This document shows, piece after piece, positions 21,832 through 33,609 of a DNA stretch of 64,000 nucleotides (position 1 is the first letter of the stretch; every line of letters begins with the position of its first letter). The stretch is from Triangularia verruculosa (lineage: Eukaryota > Ascomycota > Sordariomycetes > Sordariales > Podosporaceae): positions 36,883 through 100,882 of the forward strand of contig MU864005.1 of NCBI GenBank assembly GCA_033296885.1, given 5' to 3'. The position numbers and the translations under genes were made by a program. The notes under the pieces were generated by a model. The model was not told the origin of the DNA, did no database searches, and saw only the letters and a list, made by a program, of their open reading frames with translations.

Positions 21832-22645
21832 GCCAAGTCTCGCCCGGGCCCAGAGGACACCCAGCTAGGAAGCAAGAGGCGGCGGCTGTGAGTTGGAGAT
21901 ATCACCTAATCCGAATTGTACTGTACTTGGAAACATTGTTTTGGGCACTCAATATTACAGATTGTTGAATTATTAGTTTTAACCAGAGTGACTAAAAACG
22001 GGCTCCTAAGGCTACCTAGATAGCTGGTCTGGGGTCCGAGGCGTTATCAAGAGGCATCAGGACGTACGATTTTTGGCGCAATTCCGACAACAGGTGTTTC
22101 GCGCTCCATGGATTCCAAGAACACCTCAGCATTCGGGTTTTGGAATTATTGCTCGCATACCCGTTTCCATCAAACAAGCCGGCCAGTAACCACATTATCA
22201 TCAGAGCCTAGAAGCATACATAAACAAGTTTATCTTCCCCATGTATAGGTCTCACTTGGCGCGTTCGAAGGGGAGGATATGAAAAAGAACGAACACACTA
22301 GTGCATGTGTTTCTTAGGCACTGCACCGCTCTATGCAGGCAGTTCTCCTCGACTACCTACCTAGGTGTCTGAGTAGTCAAAGTCCTAACCTGGCTGCTTC
22401 GCCCAAATACCCACCAAAAGAATTCTACCTCCAGTCGGGGCTGGATGACACAATCAACGTGAGGTCAGGTCAGTTTGCAGAATTGGTTTTGCGTTTTCAG
22501 ATTTCACGGTATTGGTGTCAAAAGTTCTTGTGGTATTGAATTACGTCAAAGATGCTCATAGCTCTTCTTCCTAGTCACGATTTAGACAATCTGAACGCGC
22601 CTGAAGAGCAGCTCTTTTGTTGGATCAGGAACAGACTGCATCAGG
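21832..22645. other. Convergent intergenic region
   Basis: About 800 bases between the DUF7924 gene and the convergent P450. It holds ACTACCTACCTAGGTGT near 22,352 and GGCTACCTAGATA near 22,010, both of the recurring CCTAGG type. No coding frame is supported. Confidence 0.5.
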
Positions 22646-24294
22646 TCAGTATGTTTGTTCTGCTTTTAGAAGGGATACGTCACCTACCGAAACACCAAAG
22701 TCAAGGTTGCGGTACCGCTCGTCGTGTCCGTCCATTAACCGCATGTCGTACATCATAATGGTGTTGGCGATGATCATCTTGATCTCATTTGCCGCAAAGA
22801 ATCGACCAGGGCATGCATGTCTTCCGTAGCCAAATGTCAAGACCAACGGGTTTACGCTAACAAACTGGTTCTGAGCCGCCTCCTCGACCGCACCTTGCTC
22901 CCTGGCCTTCTGTCGAATGTTGTAGAACCGCCATGGATCAAATTGCTGTGGATTCTCAAACACCGCTGGATCTTGTGCGAGGGCGTGTGCTGCCACCTCA
23001 ATCATTACGTCGGCGGGGATCACTTGGCCGTTGGACAGTGTAAACGGCTTGTTGACGCGGCGCTGGAATGAGGCAAAACCGCCGGGATTCACACGCATGG
23101 TTTCTTTGATGAAGGAATCAACCTTCTTCATAGCCTGAAGGGCGGCCGAGGTGAACGTGTTGTTGTGCTGCGCAAGAACATCTCGGACTTCCTCGCGTAG
23201 CTCAGAGACATACTGAGGGTACGCAGCCAGGTTGTAGAAGCTGAGATCCGGGAGTCAGTAAAAGCGCAATTCCGCGACACAAAGAAAGAACTTACACGTT
23301 GGTTGTGGTCATGGTGGTGGTGTGAATGGCCGCAAAGCTGATTCCCAGCTGCAGTCTGGCCAGAGTCTCGGTCTTGTATTCGCCGCCAAACCTTTCGGAT
23401 TGACCGTCCAGCATCCACTGCAGCATGTCATCCGGTGCTTCTTCCTTCTTGAGCTTTCTGCGTTCGGCAACAATGGGCCGAATGAAGGCGTCGGCTTGGG
23501 CGAGGCGCTCGTTGAGCTTTTTGACTTGGGGAAGGCGGTTTGCGAGAAAAGGGCGGAGCCATGGGCGCATGGTGTCGACAGCCTGGCGAGCGCGCATGAG
23601 ATCAATCGTATAGTTGATAGCTGCATCGACGTACTCCTCGGAGCGGCTCAGCTCAGGGCCGATAAAGACACGACCCGATACCATGGCGACAATCCGGAGA
23701 AGCTTGTAGTTGATGTTGACCGGAGTCCAGTCGTCACATTCGGGCATTTCGCGGCGGAAGGATTCCTGTACTTCCTCCGCAATGGTCGGGTTCAAGCGGA
23801 CCAGCGAAGGTGTCAGGTTGCTCTTGACGATGTGGGGAATTAGTTTATGGCCGACTTCCAGCTTCGTGTACTTGGCATGCATGGTCTGCTCAATGGCGCC
23901 GTCGAAGCTGACGGTGTCGTCAGGGAGGTTCTTGAGCTCATTGAGGTATTTTGGGGGGATGATGATGACATTAAACTTGTTGGATGTGATGATTCGGAAA
24001 ACGCTGTCTTTGAACTGGACGGTAGAGTCAGTGTGCTGTTGCCGATACTTCACTGGGTGTTTTCAGTACCTTTTTGTAACCAGCAGCGTAAACATCCCTC
24101 GCCTTTGTCAAGTATGCCTGTCGCCTCTTTTCATCACTCGGCAGATCATCCAGTGCAACCGGGAAATTCGCCAACGGGTTTTCCTTGAGGAGCGCCTGAC
24201 CCAAAAATACAACCAACAGCACTCCTGCAGTAGACAGGAGCAGTGGCAGCTTGGCTGCGAGCGTTTGCAGCAGTGTCTCGGTTGGCGCCATCAT
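22646..24294 (-). CDS. Membrane-anchored cytochrome P450, ent-kaurene-oxidase/indole-diterpene P450 type
   Basis: Three exons (24294-24070, 24014-23296, 23240-22646) join in frame to about 512 residues. An N-terminal hydrophobic anchor (LLLSTAGVLLVVFLGQ) is followed by GYKKFKDSVFRIITSNKF. The I-helix is FAAIHTTTMTTTN, the helix-K motif KETMR, and the haem loop FGYGRHACPGRFFAANEIK. The IHTTT I-helix and RHACPGRFFA loop are characteristic of the fungal group that includes ent-kaurene oxidase (CYP503) and indole-diterpene P450s. It is an ER monooxygenase that needs the shared reductase. No terpene cyclase or prenyltransferase is present, so its substrate is open. It is divergent from the HODM and NRPS-like genes and may belong to one pathway with them. 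Confidence 0.9.
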
Positions 24295-25456
24295 GACGAT
24301 GTTGGTGCAAGAAAACCAGCAGAAACTCGGTATGGCGAGGACAGCACCAGGCGGGGATGATACCAATAAATATCATGTGCTCCCCGAAACCCGTCCGTCC
24401 ATGTCCCCGGGCTGAGGTGTCACATCATCGTGGAGCTTGCCTGGAATCTCGGGTGGAAATTCACCGTGCCGATCGTTGCTGGGAGCAGGAGGCATTCGGG
24501 GAACCAATCGACATTGTGCCAATGCAAGGTAGGGCCAACGGACGAATGCTTGAGTGCGCGGTTATCAACCGCAGCGCAAGAGCAATCGTGGTGGATGTCA
24601 CGGTAGCACCCGCCTGATGTGAATGCTGTGCGGTCCTGCGGTGTGTGAGATATTTAACCGTCTGGGAGGCAATTGGAGATGTGCTGTCCAGGTGGTGGTG
24701 TTGGATACGCGGATAGCATGAACAAATCACAGGATGATCCGAATAAGAAGCCGAACTCGAGCTGGAGCCGATACGAAGCAGGTTTGTGGCCCAAGCTCCC
24801 GCGATGCCAAGCGGTTGTCCACCCCACCTACTCCTCCGATGTCCCCGCCGCTTTTGCACGCGCGATTCCAGGCCTACCGCCGGCACTCGTTCTTTCCAAT
24901 CTTATTTTGACGTCAAAGTCACGGTTAACCCCCGCGTCGCATTCAGCAGTGTCTTATCCCTTGAGCCATGCGATCTCTGTGTTTTTGCTGTGGCCTCGTA
25001 TCATTTGTCTCCTCTCCAACCTCAGAAGTGCCCGCTTTTCTTTTTGTTCACACTTTCGGCGTCTCGTAAAAAAAGCTCTGGCTCAACGCGGCGACGAACC
25101 CAACCTCGATGACTGTCGCTATTTTCTGCGCCTGAGAGCTGACACCGTCGACTCAATGCTCCTAGATTGTTTCGCGGGTTAGTCGGTAAGAGACTTCTGA
25201 TCCTTCGGGACACAAATCACCAAAGACCTGACCCTGACTTCACCCCGACCTGTCAGCCTGTGCACCAATGCCCCTATGTTCCCTCAAACTAGAATTATCG
25301 ATGTGGGTCGGGAGAGAGAGTGATGAAATCATTGACTGCTGTGCCAAGACATCTCTCTACTTGACAGGTTCTAGAAAGCAGGTTCTAGAATCTTAAAAGA
25401 CGTAGATGATATAGTGGGCTAATACCTTAGGCAGTCGGGTTAGTCACTCAGAGTAA
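24295..25456. other. Intergenic region upstream of the divergent P450
   Basis: About 1.1 kb with no supported gene. It should carry the P450 promoter. I looked here for the missing 5' exons of the hemerythrin-like gene and found none. A direct duplication AGGTTCTAGAA...AGGTTCTAGAA sits at about 25,367-25,390, just before the truncated gene. Confidence 0.45.
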
Positions 25457-25893
25457 GGGAATTTCAAGCTGGCAGAAAAAGACAGAAGCGAGCATCAAAT
25501 TGTAAGTGGCTCTGCGATGCATATGTCTCGTACCTTGGCGGGTATTAACCAGAAAAACAGGTCAAGGAAAAGCTTTATGAGTTCCAGCAGATGGAAGCAT
25601 CCTACCCCAGCTTCATCCCCGCCATCGACTCCCTCTGGGAAACTCTGAGCCAGCACATAAAGGAGGAAGAGCATGACGACTTGCCCTTGCTAGAGAAGCA
25701 CATTGAAGAAGGGGACTCCGAAAAGATGGCTGCTAGTTTCGCAAGGACCAAGCATTTTGTGCCAACCCAGTCGCATTCCGGGGCCCCAGACAGGCCGCCT
25801 CATGAGACGGTGGCAGGATTGATGGCCACGCCGATTGACAAGCTAATGGACATGTTCAAGAAGTTTCCCTCTGCTGAAGAGAGGAAAATTTAG
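25457..25893 (+). pseudogene. 5'-truncated hemerythrin-like (HHE) domain gene
   Basis: Two exons of a hemerythrin-like protein are clear. About 25,457-25,501 reads LAEKDRSEHQI. After a 59-base intron (GTAAGT...ACAG), 25,561-25,893 continues VKEKLYEFQQMEASYPSFIPAI, then HIKEEEHDDLPLLEKHI and a normal stop. This is the second half of the four-helix di-iron HHE fold. The first half, with its own His ligands (a DHRELxxYY-type helix), is absent upstream, where the frame runs into a TAA. A protein could start at the internal ATG (25,591; 100 residues), but it would lack half the metal site. It is most likely a gene remnant beside the metabolite locus. Confidence 0.7.
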
Positions 25894-26248
25894 GGACCGG
25901 GAGTAGGATAGGTAGGATAAGATAGGCAATTCTTTAATTACCTAACAAGCGTCGTCCAAATAGGCACCTTTTGTCCCACAGATGCACACATCATTCGTGA
26001 CACCAGCCGGCTGTATCAGCTTGGCTGTGACTGGGTACCTAGAGGTCCAGGACTGCACGCCTTTTCCCAATGAGGAGAAAAAATCCCGATAAGAGCTGCG
26101 GCAATGATAAGCGCTCGAGATAGGAGGGGGTGCGCCACCAACAGCTGTGACCGTGGATGTAAGTGTTAGCAGATATATCCCCTCACGCAGCACTCCCCTC
26201 CTCCAACAGAGGCATCATGTCGCACATTGCGGCACTCTCTCCCCCAAC
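25894..26248. other. Short intergenic region before the HODM gene
   Basis: About 355 bases. It contains GGATAGGTAGGATAAGATAGG just after the hemerythrin-like stop and presumably the HODM promoter. Nothing else is recognised. Confidence 0.4.
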
Positions 26249-27550
26249 ATGAGTTTCTCCCAGGGATTCATATCCCGCATCGTCGAAGACCCGCACCTCT
26301 TTCACGTCATCCTCACCTTTGTCGGCTTCTTGGTAGCCACGAAGCTCGTCCAGCGCTGGCGCCTGCGACAGCGGCAAGACGACGAATCCCCACACCGAGC
26401 CAGCATCCCCACGTTCGAAAAGTCCCCCGAGCGGCAATGGCGCCGCTGGATTCCCTCCTCGTTTCGCTTCCCAACACCCGACCCCTACCCCGACTGGTCG
26501 ATTGAAACTACCAAGCCACTCCCCTACCGACCCTTCCGATATGGCCCGGTCTACCATGTCACTATGGGCCTTCGAAAGGCACAGTACGAAGACTGGATCG
26601 AGCTAGACAATCAATTCCCCAAATACCACGCGGAAAAGCAGAAGCGGATTGCGCTCAGGGGAGAAAAGTCGTGCAAGACGCATCTCGAGGCCTATCCGGC
26701 TGCGATGGAATTGCTGCAAGAGTTTCGGGAGTACCTACCAGCTCGATATCCGTCCTTGTATCAGAAGACGGAGAAGGGCCTGAAGAATCTGTGGAGTGGG
26801 GAAGACTTTGACTTTGAAGGTGACGAACAGGGCCGTCTGACTGAGGACCCGATGCAGATGGCTGCGAGACTTGTGCAGGATGACTTGGCCATCATGGTGG
26901 AAAGAGAAGACGGAGATTATTACCTACTGGCTGGTGCCATCTTGTTGCCAGGCTTTTGGAGACTGGAGGACAAGTATGACATGGGGTTGAGTAAAATCCA
27001 CACGGTGAGCTTTCCGGATGCTGCTGAACAGAAAGAGAACTGACAAAAGACACAGTCCGGACATGTACCGCAGTACAAAGAAAAGTTGGAAAAGGGCATG
27101 ATGAACTTCTTTCGGCGCGTCAGGCTGCAAGAGATGGTGGCTCGCAACAACTACTTTTTCCAGGTTGACGACCAGCTGGGATGGTCATGGTCAATTGGAC
27201 CGGAGGACTCGCCCAAGGTGTCGTGGGCTACGGCCGAAAAAGACAGGGCCATCGGCCACCACTATTTCCGCTCCGAGAGGCAGACTTTGAGGAGATTGCC
27301 CAAGTCAGGAGGGGTGGTGTTCACCATTAGGACGTACTTCCATCCGATTACGGAGGTTGCAGAGGAAGATTATGTACCGGGGCGGCTGGCAAGCGCTGTG
27401 AGATCTTGGGGAGAGGATGTCAGCAGGTATAAGGGAAAAGACAAGTATCAGGGTATTTTGCTGGAATACTTGGATAAAAAGCACCACGAGCAGTTGGAGA
27501 GGGGGCTAGATCTGAGTAGAGGGGACGAGATACGGACGTATCCTTACTGA
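26249..27550 (+). CDS. Haem-dependent oxidative N-demethylase-like protein (HODM, DUF3445)
   Basis: Two exons, 26249-27004 and 27056-27550, join in frame (GTGAGC donor, CACAG acceptor) to about 416 residues. An N-terminal hydrophobic segment (VILTFVGFLVATKL) probably anchors it in a membrane. The body has the family pattern RPFRYGPVYHVTMGLRK, QDDLAIMVEREDG.YYLLAGAILLPGFWR, DKYDMGLSKIH and, after the intron, RNNYFFQVDD with FRSERQTLRRLPKSG. Family members bind haem and remove N-methyl groups from secondary amines with oxygen. Fungal proteins of this type are mostly uncharacterised. It reads in the same direction as the NRPS-like gene 800 bases on and is divergent from the P450, so all three may share a pathway. 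The start at 26249 precedes the hydrophobic anchor. Confidence 0.85.
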
Positions 27551-28344
27551 AACTGGCAAGAATAGACAATAGTGGACAACCTTCGCGCCTGGCTCTCATC
27601 AACGTCGAGGTTCGCGGCAGGCTCGGGGCTCACTCAAAACCGAAAAAGCGAGAAATGGAAGCGTGCAGCCGCAGTTCCGAACAAACAGCATCCGGCTCAC
27701 TGCGGCTTTCTCGAACCAGGCATGAAACATGAGAGCTCAAATTGCGCCAGTTCCCGTCAAAGCGTGCTCCGTAGTGGCCTGGACTGCATGTCGTCATCGC
27801 TTGCTGTTTGGACGAAGCGGTCGATCAAGTGGGTGCGCCAGTCGTGTCCGTCCATGTTGCTTAGTTCTGCTTCTAGATACCTAGGTAGGCAGGTACCCGG
27901 AAACTCGTCAAGGGCTCTTCTCATTGCATAGACACCACTGATCTTTGCTGAATCCTTGGTAGATTCAGCACGTATCAGCTCCCGGCTGTCGCTGTTTCCA
28001 AGGACCCCTTCTGCTTCCCAGGTGCCATCGGAATCCAGCGCAGAGCAGTGACATAATTATGATGCATGTGCTGCAGAGATACGAGCGGTCGGACATCCCA
28101 ATACAGAAAAGATGGGGCGGGATTCTCCATTGAGAGTGATCGAGACCTGCCGTCCGGTTAGGGCGGCGAGGAATTGAGTTCCGACGCAACCGGGCTGAGT
28201 TGATGAGGATGAGTTTAAAGGGCGGTTTCCTCTACATCCAACAAGCACCCCGGATCCCATGTCACCTGCAAACAACAAACACTATCCTCGAGACCGACGC
28301 TCTTCTTTCGTTCCTACACTCGTCACCAACCTAGACCACAGACA
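27551..28344. other. Intergenic region and promoter of the NRPS-like gene
   Basis: About 800 bases with no supported gene. CTAGATACCTAGGTAGGC is present near 27,874. The last 100 bases are C/A-rich, as in a fungal 5' UTR before the ATG at 28345. Confidence 0.45.
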
Positions 28345-31300
28345 ATGACTTCCCCTCAGTTTGGCCGGCGTCTGATCCCCAACATTGTCGACGAGCGCGC
28401 GAGACTCGAACCAACAAGAGAATGGATTTCGGTCCCGCGGACATCTAACCCCAAAGATGGATGGAAGAAGATCACATACAAAGATGCCGCAAACGCCATC
28501 AACCGCATCGCCCACAAGCTAGTCAGCACTACCGGAAAGCCCGAACCTGGTTCGTTTCCCACAGTGGCTTACATTGGTCTAAATGACGTCCGGTACCCGA
28601 TCTTTGCTCTAGGTGCCGTGAAGGCAGGGTACCAAGCCATGTTTATCTCGCCGCGCAACTCTCAGGAAGGCCAGCTGAACCTCTTTGAGCTAGCCAACTG
28701 CAACATTATCTGGTTTGACCAGTCCTTCAAGAACATGGTTCAGCCATGGCTACAAGAGCGCGACATGGCCGCCATCATGACGTTTCCTGTCGACATGTGG
28801 TTCCCCGAGGACACTATCGAGCCGTACCCTTACAACAAGACTTTTGAAGAGGCCGAGTGGGAGCCTCTGCTGGTCTTACACACGAGCGGAAGTACAGGGT
28901 TTCCTAAACCTATTGTGTGCAGGCATGGCATGCTGGCGATAGGTGACAAGATGCACGAGCTAGGGGAATGGGAGGGGAGACGAATGTGGATAGAGGAGAT
29001 GGCTTTGAGGGCCAACAGAATCCTACATCCCAGTGTGTGGCCTCTGTTATTCTTTATGTTGACTGCGCTAACACACAGACAGTGCCTCTATTTCATGCCG
29101 CCGCCATGTACATCAGCATGATCATGATTCACTACTGGGATGTACCCGCCGCTTTGGGAATCGGCAGTGTTCCCCTCAGCTCTGTTTCCGTGATGGAATA
29201 CCTACACCATGCCGAAGTAGACGCTGTCATCTTGCCACCGGTTGTCCTGGAAGAACTGAGCCACGACACAGAGTCTGTCGAGGCTCTAGCGAAGCTGAAG
29301 TATGTTGGCTTCGGTGGAGGTTGGTGTCCCCTGGCGGACTTGAGCAAGAGGGGTAGATGCTGACAACCTGCCATAGGCAATCTTGCCAAAGACCCAGGAG
29401 ATAGACTGGTCAACAATGGCGTGACTTTATTGAACGTCCTCTCCGCTACAGAGTATGTTTCAGCCTTGGGTAACAGCGAAACAGTGCTGACTTTACCAGA
29501 TTCACGCCCTTTTTACTCTACTGGCAGCCCGATCCCAAACTGTGGCAGTACTTCATCATCAACTCAGAACTATTTAGCTGTGAGTGGCGCAAGAGGGCCG
29601 ACGATGATGCCTTTGAGCAGGTCATTGTACGCAGAGGGAAGGAGCCCGGCCTTCTTGGCTTCTTTTACACATTTCCCGATCTCCAAGAGTATAGCACCAA
29701 AGATCTGTACAAGCCCCATCCGACGCTCAAAGATCATTGGATCTATCAAGGGCGTTGCGATAACATCATCGTATTTTCCAACGGCGAAAAGCTCAACCCG
29801 ATCGATATTGAGGCTACCATGATGGACCACCCCAGGATCAAGGGTGCGGTCGTCGTGGGCAGCGGTCGGTTTCAGCCAGCACTTATTCTGGAGCCTACCG
29901 AGTATCCCGCCGACGAACATGACTTTTTGGACAGTGTTTGGCCCCTCGTCGTCAAAGCCAACAAGCAAACAGTGGCCCACGGCCAGATAGGGCGGCAGTT
30001 CGTGGCGCTCTCGAACCCGCAAAAGCCATTCCTTCGCGCAGGAAAGGGCACGATACAGCGGGTTGCCACAGTCAAGATGTATAAGGACGAGATTGACAAA
30101 ATTTATCGACATGTCACCGAGGTCCAGTCAGTAGAGGCGCCCGTGCTGGATCTGTCCTCCAAGGACGCCCTGACTCGATGCATCTTGGACATTTTCACCG
30201 ATCAGCTTGGCGCGCCCAAGCTCGACTCTGATACTGACTTTTTCTCTGTGGGAGTGGACTCGATGCAGGTGATCAACCTCTCTCGTCTCCTGCGTGCAGG
30301 CCTCGAGACGGCAGGTGTCACAATCGACTCGTCTGCGCTGGCTACCCGCGTGATATACGGCAATCCCACCGCCAAACGACTGTCTGAGTACGTGTGGTCG
30401 GTCGTCAACAAAGAAGGCAAAGATGCCACCGTTGGTGAACCGGACCACGAGGAGCACGCCATGGAGGCATTGTTGGAAAAATACACACACGACATGCCGC
30501 CTGGGCGCATCGACAAACCAGCCCCGGCTGATCAGGATCAAGTCATTGTCATCACCGGCACAACCGGAGCACTGGGATCATACATGCTTGACATTTGCAC
30601 GTCCTGCCCCCGAGTGAGAAAGGTCATTTGCCTCAACCGGGCCGCCAACGGCCAGGAACGGCAGCTCAAAAGCATGCGCGAGAGGGGGCTCACTACAGAC
30701 CTGTCCAAAGCCGAGTTTCTACACGCCGACATGTCGCTCTTTGACTTGGGGCTTGGAGTGGAGATCTACAACCGACTGCTGGGCGAGGTGGACCGCGTCA
30801 TTCACAACCAGTGGCCAGTCAACTTCAATATGCCGACTGAGTCCTTTGAGCCTCACATCCGCGGCGTGCGCAACCTCGCCGACTTTAGCCGCAAGGCCTA
30901 CAAGCGGGTTCCCGTCGTGTTCATCTCGTCGATTGCCACCACTGACGCATGGAGGAAAAAGGAGCCCGTTCCTGAGAAGTCTCTCCACGACTTTGACATC
31001 TCCACTGGTGGATACGGACGCTCCAAGCTCATCAGCTCCTTGGTCTTGGAAAAGGCTGCCGAGGTGTCGGGCGTGCCCGGCGAGATCATTCGGGTCGGCC
31101 AGATTGGAGGCCCATCTTCAGAAAAGGGGTACTGGAACCGGCAAGAATGGTTGCCCTCTATTGTGGCCAGCTCGGTTCACATGGGCCTTCTGCCAAACAG
31201 CCTGGGCCAGATGACAACGGTCGACTGGGTGCCGATTGAAGGTATCGCCAAGATGGTGCTGGAGGTTTCAGGGGTAACAGAAGATGTACCCATTGACTTG

Positions 31301-31642
31301 ATCAGGGGATATTTCCACGGCATCAACCCCAAAAAAGTGCAATGGGGCGACCTGGTCAAGGCTGTCAAGGACTTCTATGGCAATCGGATCAAAGAAATTG
31401 TGTCTTTCGAGGAGTGGGTGAAGCAGTTGGAGAAGAGTGCCGCAACCACAGAAGACGTTAGTCGGAATCCGGGAGTCAAACTGCTGGACACATACAAGAC
31501 GTGGAACGAGAAATCCAAGGAGGGCCAAGGGTATGTCGTCATGGAGACGGAACGGACACAAAGGAGGAGTCAGACCATGCGAGACATGAAACCTGTGACC
31601 GGAGACCTGATGAGAAACTGGTGCAAGCAGTGGGGATATTGA
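28345..31642 (+). CDS. NRPS-like adenylation-thiolation-reductase (A-T-R) enzyme
   Basis: Four exons (28345-29032, 29083-29319, 29377-29452, 29500-31642) join in frame to about 1,047 residues. The adenylation domain (about 1-530) has LHTSGSTGFPKPI near residue 176, HPMPLFHAA made across intron 1, SATEF across intron 3, YQGRCDNIIVFSNGEKLNP, and the A10 lysine in RAGKGTIQR. The carrier domain carries DFFSVGVDSMQ with its phosphopantetheine serine near residue 585. The reductase domain starts with VITGTTGALGSYM (about 686) and has GGYGRSK (about 839) as its Tyr/Lys pair. With no condensation domain, such enzymes activate one carboxylic or amino acid, hold it as a thioester and release it reductively with NADPH. 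It sits 0.8 kb after the HODM gene in the same direction. The substrate cannot be read reliably from the code. Confidence 0.95.
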
Positions 31643-31824
31643 CGCGGCTTTTAAACAGTGCACGCCTAGCTAGGTATCTGCATAAGTAAGCAAGGACTTC
31701 TATGTTGCTAGCAATATAGAGTCTTAAAAAGATCGAAGTGGCACAGAATTTGACGCCCAACTGTTGTGATCTCACTGGAATAATACAACAAAAAATCAAG
31801 TAGCTAGTGTCTCCTGATCGACCG

Positions 31825-33609
31825 CTAGCTGTGGCTCACTCGGCACAGATTTCTATCAAATCCAAAAACATCCCCTGTTCTGAATCTGACCGGGTCAACG
31901 TCTGTTTGCGTTTCAGATGTCAACACTGCAACTCCTATCCTCAAAATGGTCACAGAATTGGCGCATATCTCGGGGATTTCCTCCTTGATTGTTGTCAGCG
32001 TTAACGAAACCATGATAGGCTCCTGTGTCTCATGCACCCGCAACGGCATCTCAAGACCAACCGACCCGTCATACACGCTGTCCCCCAGTAGCCTCTTGAT
32101 CATCCGCTCCGTCTGTCCCGCACACTCGAACCTCATCTTGTCAAGGCAATTTTGCAAGACAACAACTCTTGTCCCATCCATTCCTTTCAAAGGGACTATC
32201 AAGGCTCTGGGCTTATCGACGTTCCACCAAAAGCAAGCGGCAAAGAACTCTTCCGATCCTACATAAAAGAAGAAAGCAGAGTACCCATAACTCAGCTCGT
32301 TGGTGCCAAAGAAACACTCGTGATGGCTGTCCCAGTGAGCGACAGGGTAGAGCTGATAGGGCCTGTCAGATCCAAGCGGTAGGTCTGGTAACCGAGGGTC
32401 GATGGCATAACGAACCTTGAGAGCTGAAGAACGATTTCCCAAAACAGGATCGGTTGGGTCAAAAGGGCGGTGGTGAAGGAGCGACCTAGCCAGGAGGATG
32501 GTTTCAACAGGTAGTTGATAGTACATGTGATCAGTCCACTCGATATCGTAGCGGTTAAGCTCAACTAATGTAGAAGGATTAAGCCTGGCATAGACATTTC
32601 CACTGATCTTTCGGAGGCTGATCCCCATGGCGGATCCGCTGATCTTGAGCTGTACAAACATTACGCATCTCTTGTCGTGATCCCCAGTTTTGATCTGGTG
32701 TATGCTGATATCGAGCTGAATGCCACGGGTGGTGAGTGCAAGATTGCGATATATCGAGTCTTGAAAGCTTGCCTCCATGTCCGTGCAGTCTTGGAAGAAA
32801 CTAGGCGATTCAGCCAGCACACCTGAAACTTCCCCGGCCCTCGCCTGCTTGTTGGTCCAAGCAAAGATGCCGAGCTCTGCCATCGGCTGCTTGATGATTT
32901 TCTTTTGCAGACGAGTGAAAGCTTCCATCCGCTCTCCATAGCGAGGGGACATGGAAACGTTGAATATACCCAACATGCAGTATGCTATGTCTTCAATCCT
33001 CGTTGTCTCTCGCCTGGCCACCCACGACATTCTCTGAGCGGTGGCAAAGTCAAAGACAGTAGATTCGTGTCGGAGAAGGGATTCAGGAATACCAGTGATG
33101 GTGTGGATCTGGTGGCTTAGATCCATCTTGGTTCCACGAAAATTCCACTCGCGATCGTAGAAGCGGACATCCCTTGGTGCGATGAGCTCCTGCAAAGTCC
33201 AGCCCCGGGTAAACCAACGAGAGCAGGCTAGGCCAGACTCAGAAGAGAGGTTGGTGTCGGGCGCAAGATCGGACAAATAAACGTAGCACACAGCTGCTTG
33301 CTGATACCAGTAGAACATGGAGTTGATAGCCTCTGAAAGTTCGGCGCTGCTGCTCTTGTCGATGCAACATGTATCCACCCAGGCATACTCAAAGCCATGT
33401 TGGGCAGCTAACAGACATGTGTTGTGGATCTTGTCGTAGCCTTTTTTGTGCACAGACCCAGGGTCACGAAGTTGCTCAAACGTGACCTCTTCCTCTTCCC
33501 AAGTGTGAGAGAGGATGGCATAACGGGGAGTTTGGGCGTCTGTGAAATCTATTGCAGCGATATCGTGGACGGAGAGGAGCTTCATTGCGGGCAAATAATG
33601 CGCAGTCAT
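31825..33609 (-). CDS. HET-domain protein
   Basis: One exon of 594 residues, or 586 if translation starts at the second Met (33585), which gives the usual MKLLSVHD beginning. The HET domain is complete: PRYAILSHTWEEEEVTF, YDKIHNTCLLAAQHGFEYAWVD, TCCIDKSSSAELSEAINSMF, WFTRGWTLQELIAP and DIAYCMLGIFNVSMSPRYGE. The C-terminal 350 residues have no repeats or NACHT motif and read like the beta-rich tail of many HET proteins. HET domains trigger cell death in heterokaryon incompatibility or non-self responses; members of this size may act alone or be activated by an NLR. It is convergent with the NRPS-like gene, with a spacer under 200 bases. Confidence 0.93.
   Translation of the reverse strand: MTAHYLPAMKLLSVHDIAAIDFTDAQTPRYAILSHTWEEEEVTFEQLRDPGSVHKKGYDKIHNTCLLAAQHGFEYAWVDTCCIDKSSSAELSEAINSMFYWYQQAAVCYVYLSDLAPDTNLSSESGLACSRWFTRGWTLQELIAPRDVRFYDREWNFRGTKMDLSHQIHTITGIPESLLRHESTVFDFATAQRMSWVARRETTRIEDIAYCMLGIFNVSMSPRYGERMEAFTRLQKKIIKQPMAELGIFAWTNKQARAGEVSGVLAESPSFFQDCTDMEASFQDSIYRNLALTTRGIQLDISIHQIKTGDHDKRCVMFVQLKISGSAMGISLRKISGNVYARLNPSTLVELNRYDIEWTDHMYYQLPVETILLARSLLHHRPFDPTDPVLGNRSSALKVRYAIDPRLPDLPLGSDRPYQLYPVAHWDSHHECFFGTNELSYGYSAFFFYVGSEEFFAACFWWNVDKPRALIVPLKGMDGTRVVVLQNCLDKMRFECAGQTERMIKRLLGDSVYDGSVGLEMPLRVHETQEPIMVSLTLTTIKEEIPEICANSVTILRIGVAVLTSETQTDVDPVRFRTGDVFGFDRNLCRVSHS

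Noticed and set aside
24673..25182. 169-codon frame upstream of the hemerythrin remnant, examined as its missing 5' part
   Set aside because: It begins at TTG, is not protein-like and lacks the His/Glu helix pattern of an HHE N-terminal half.
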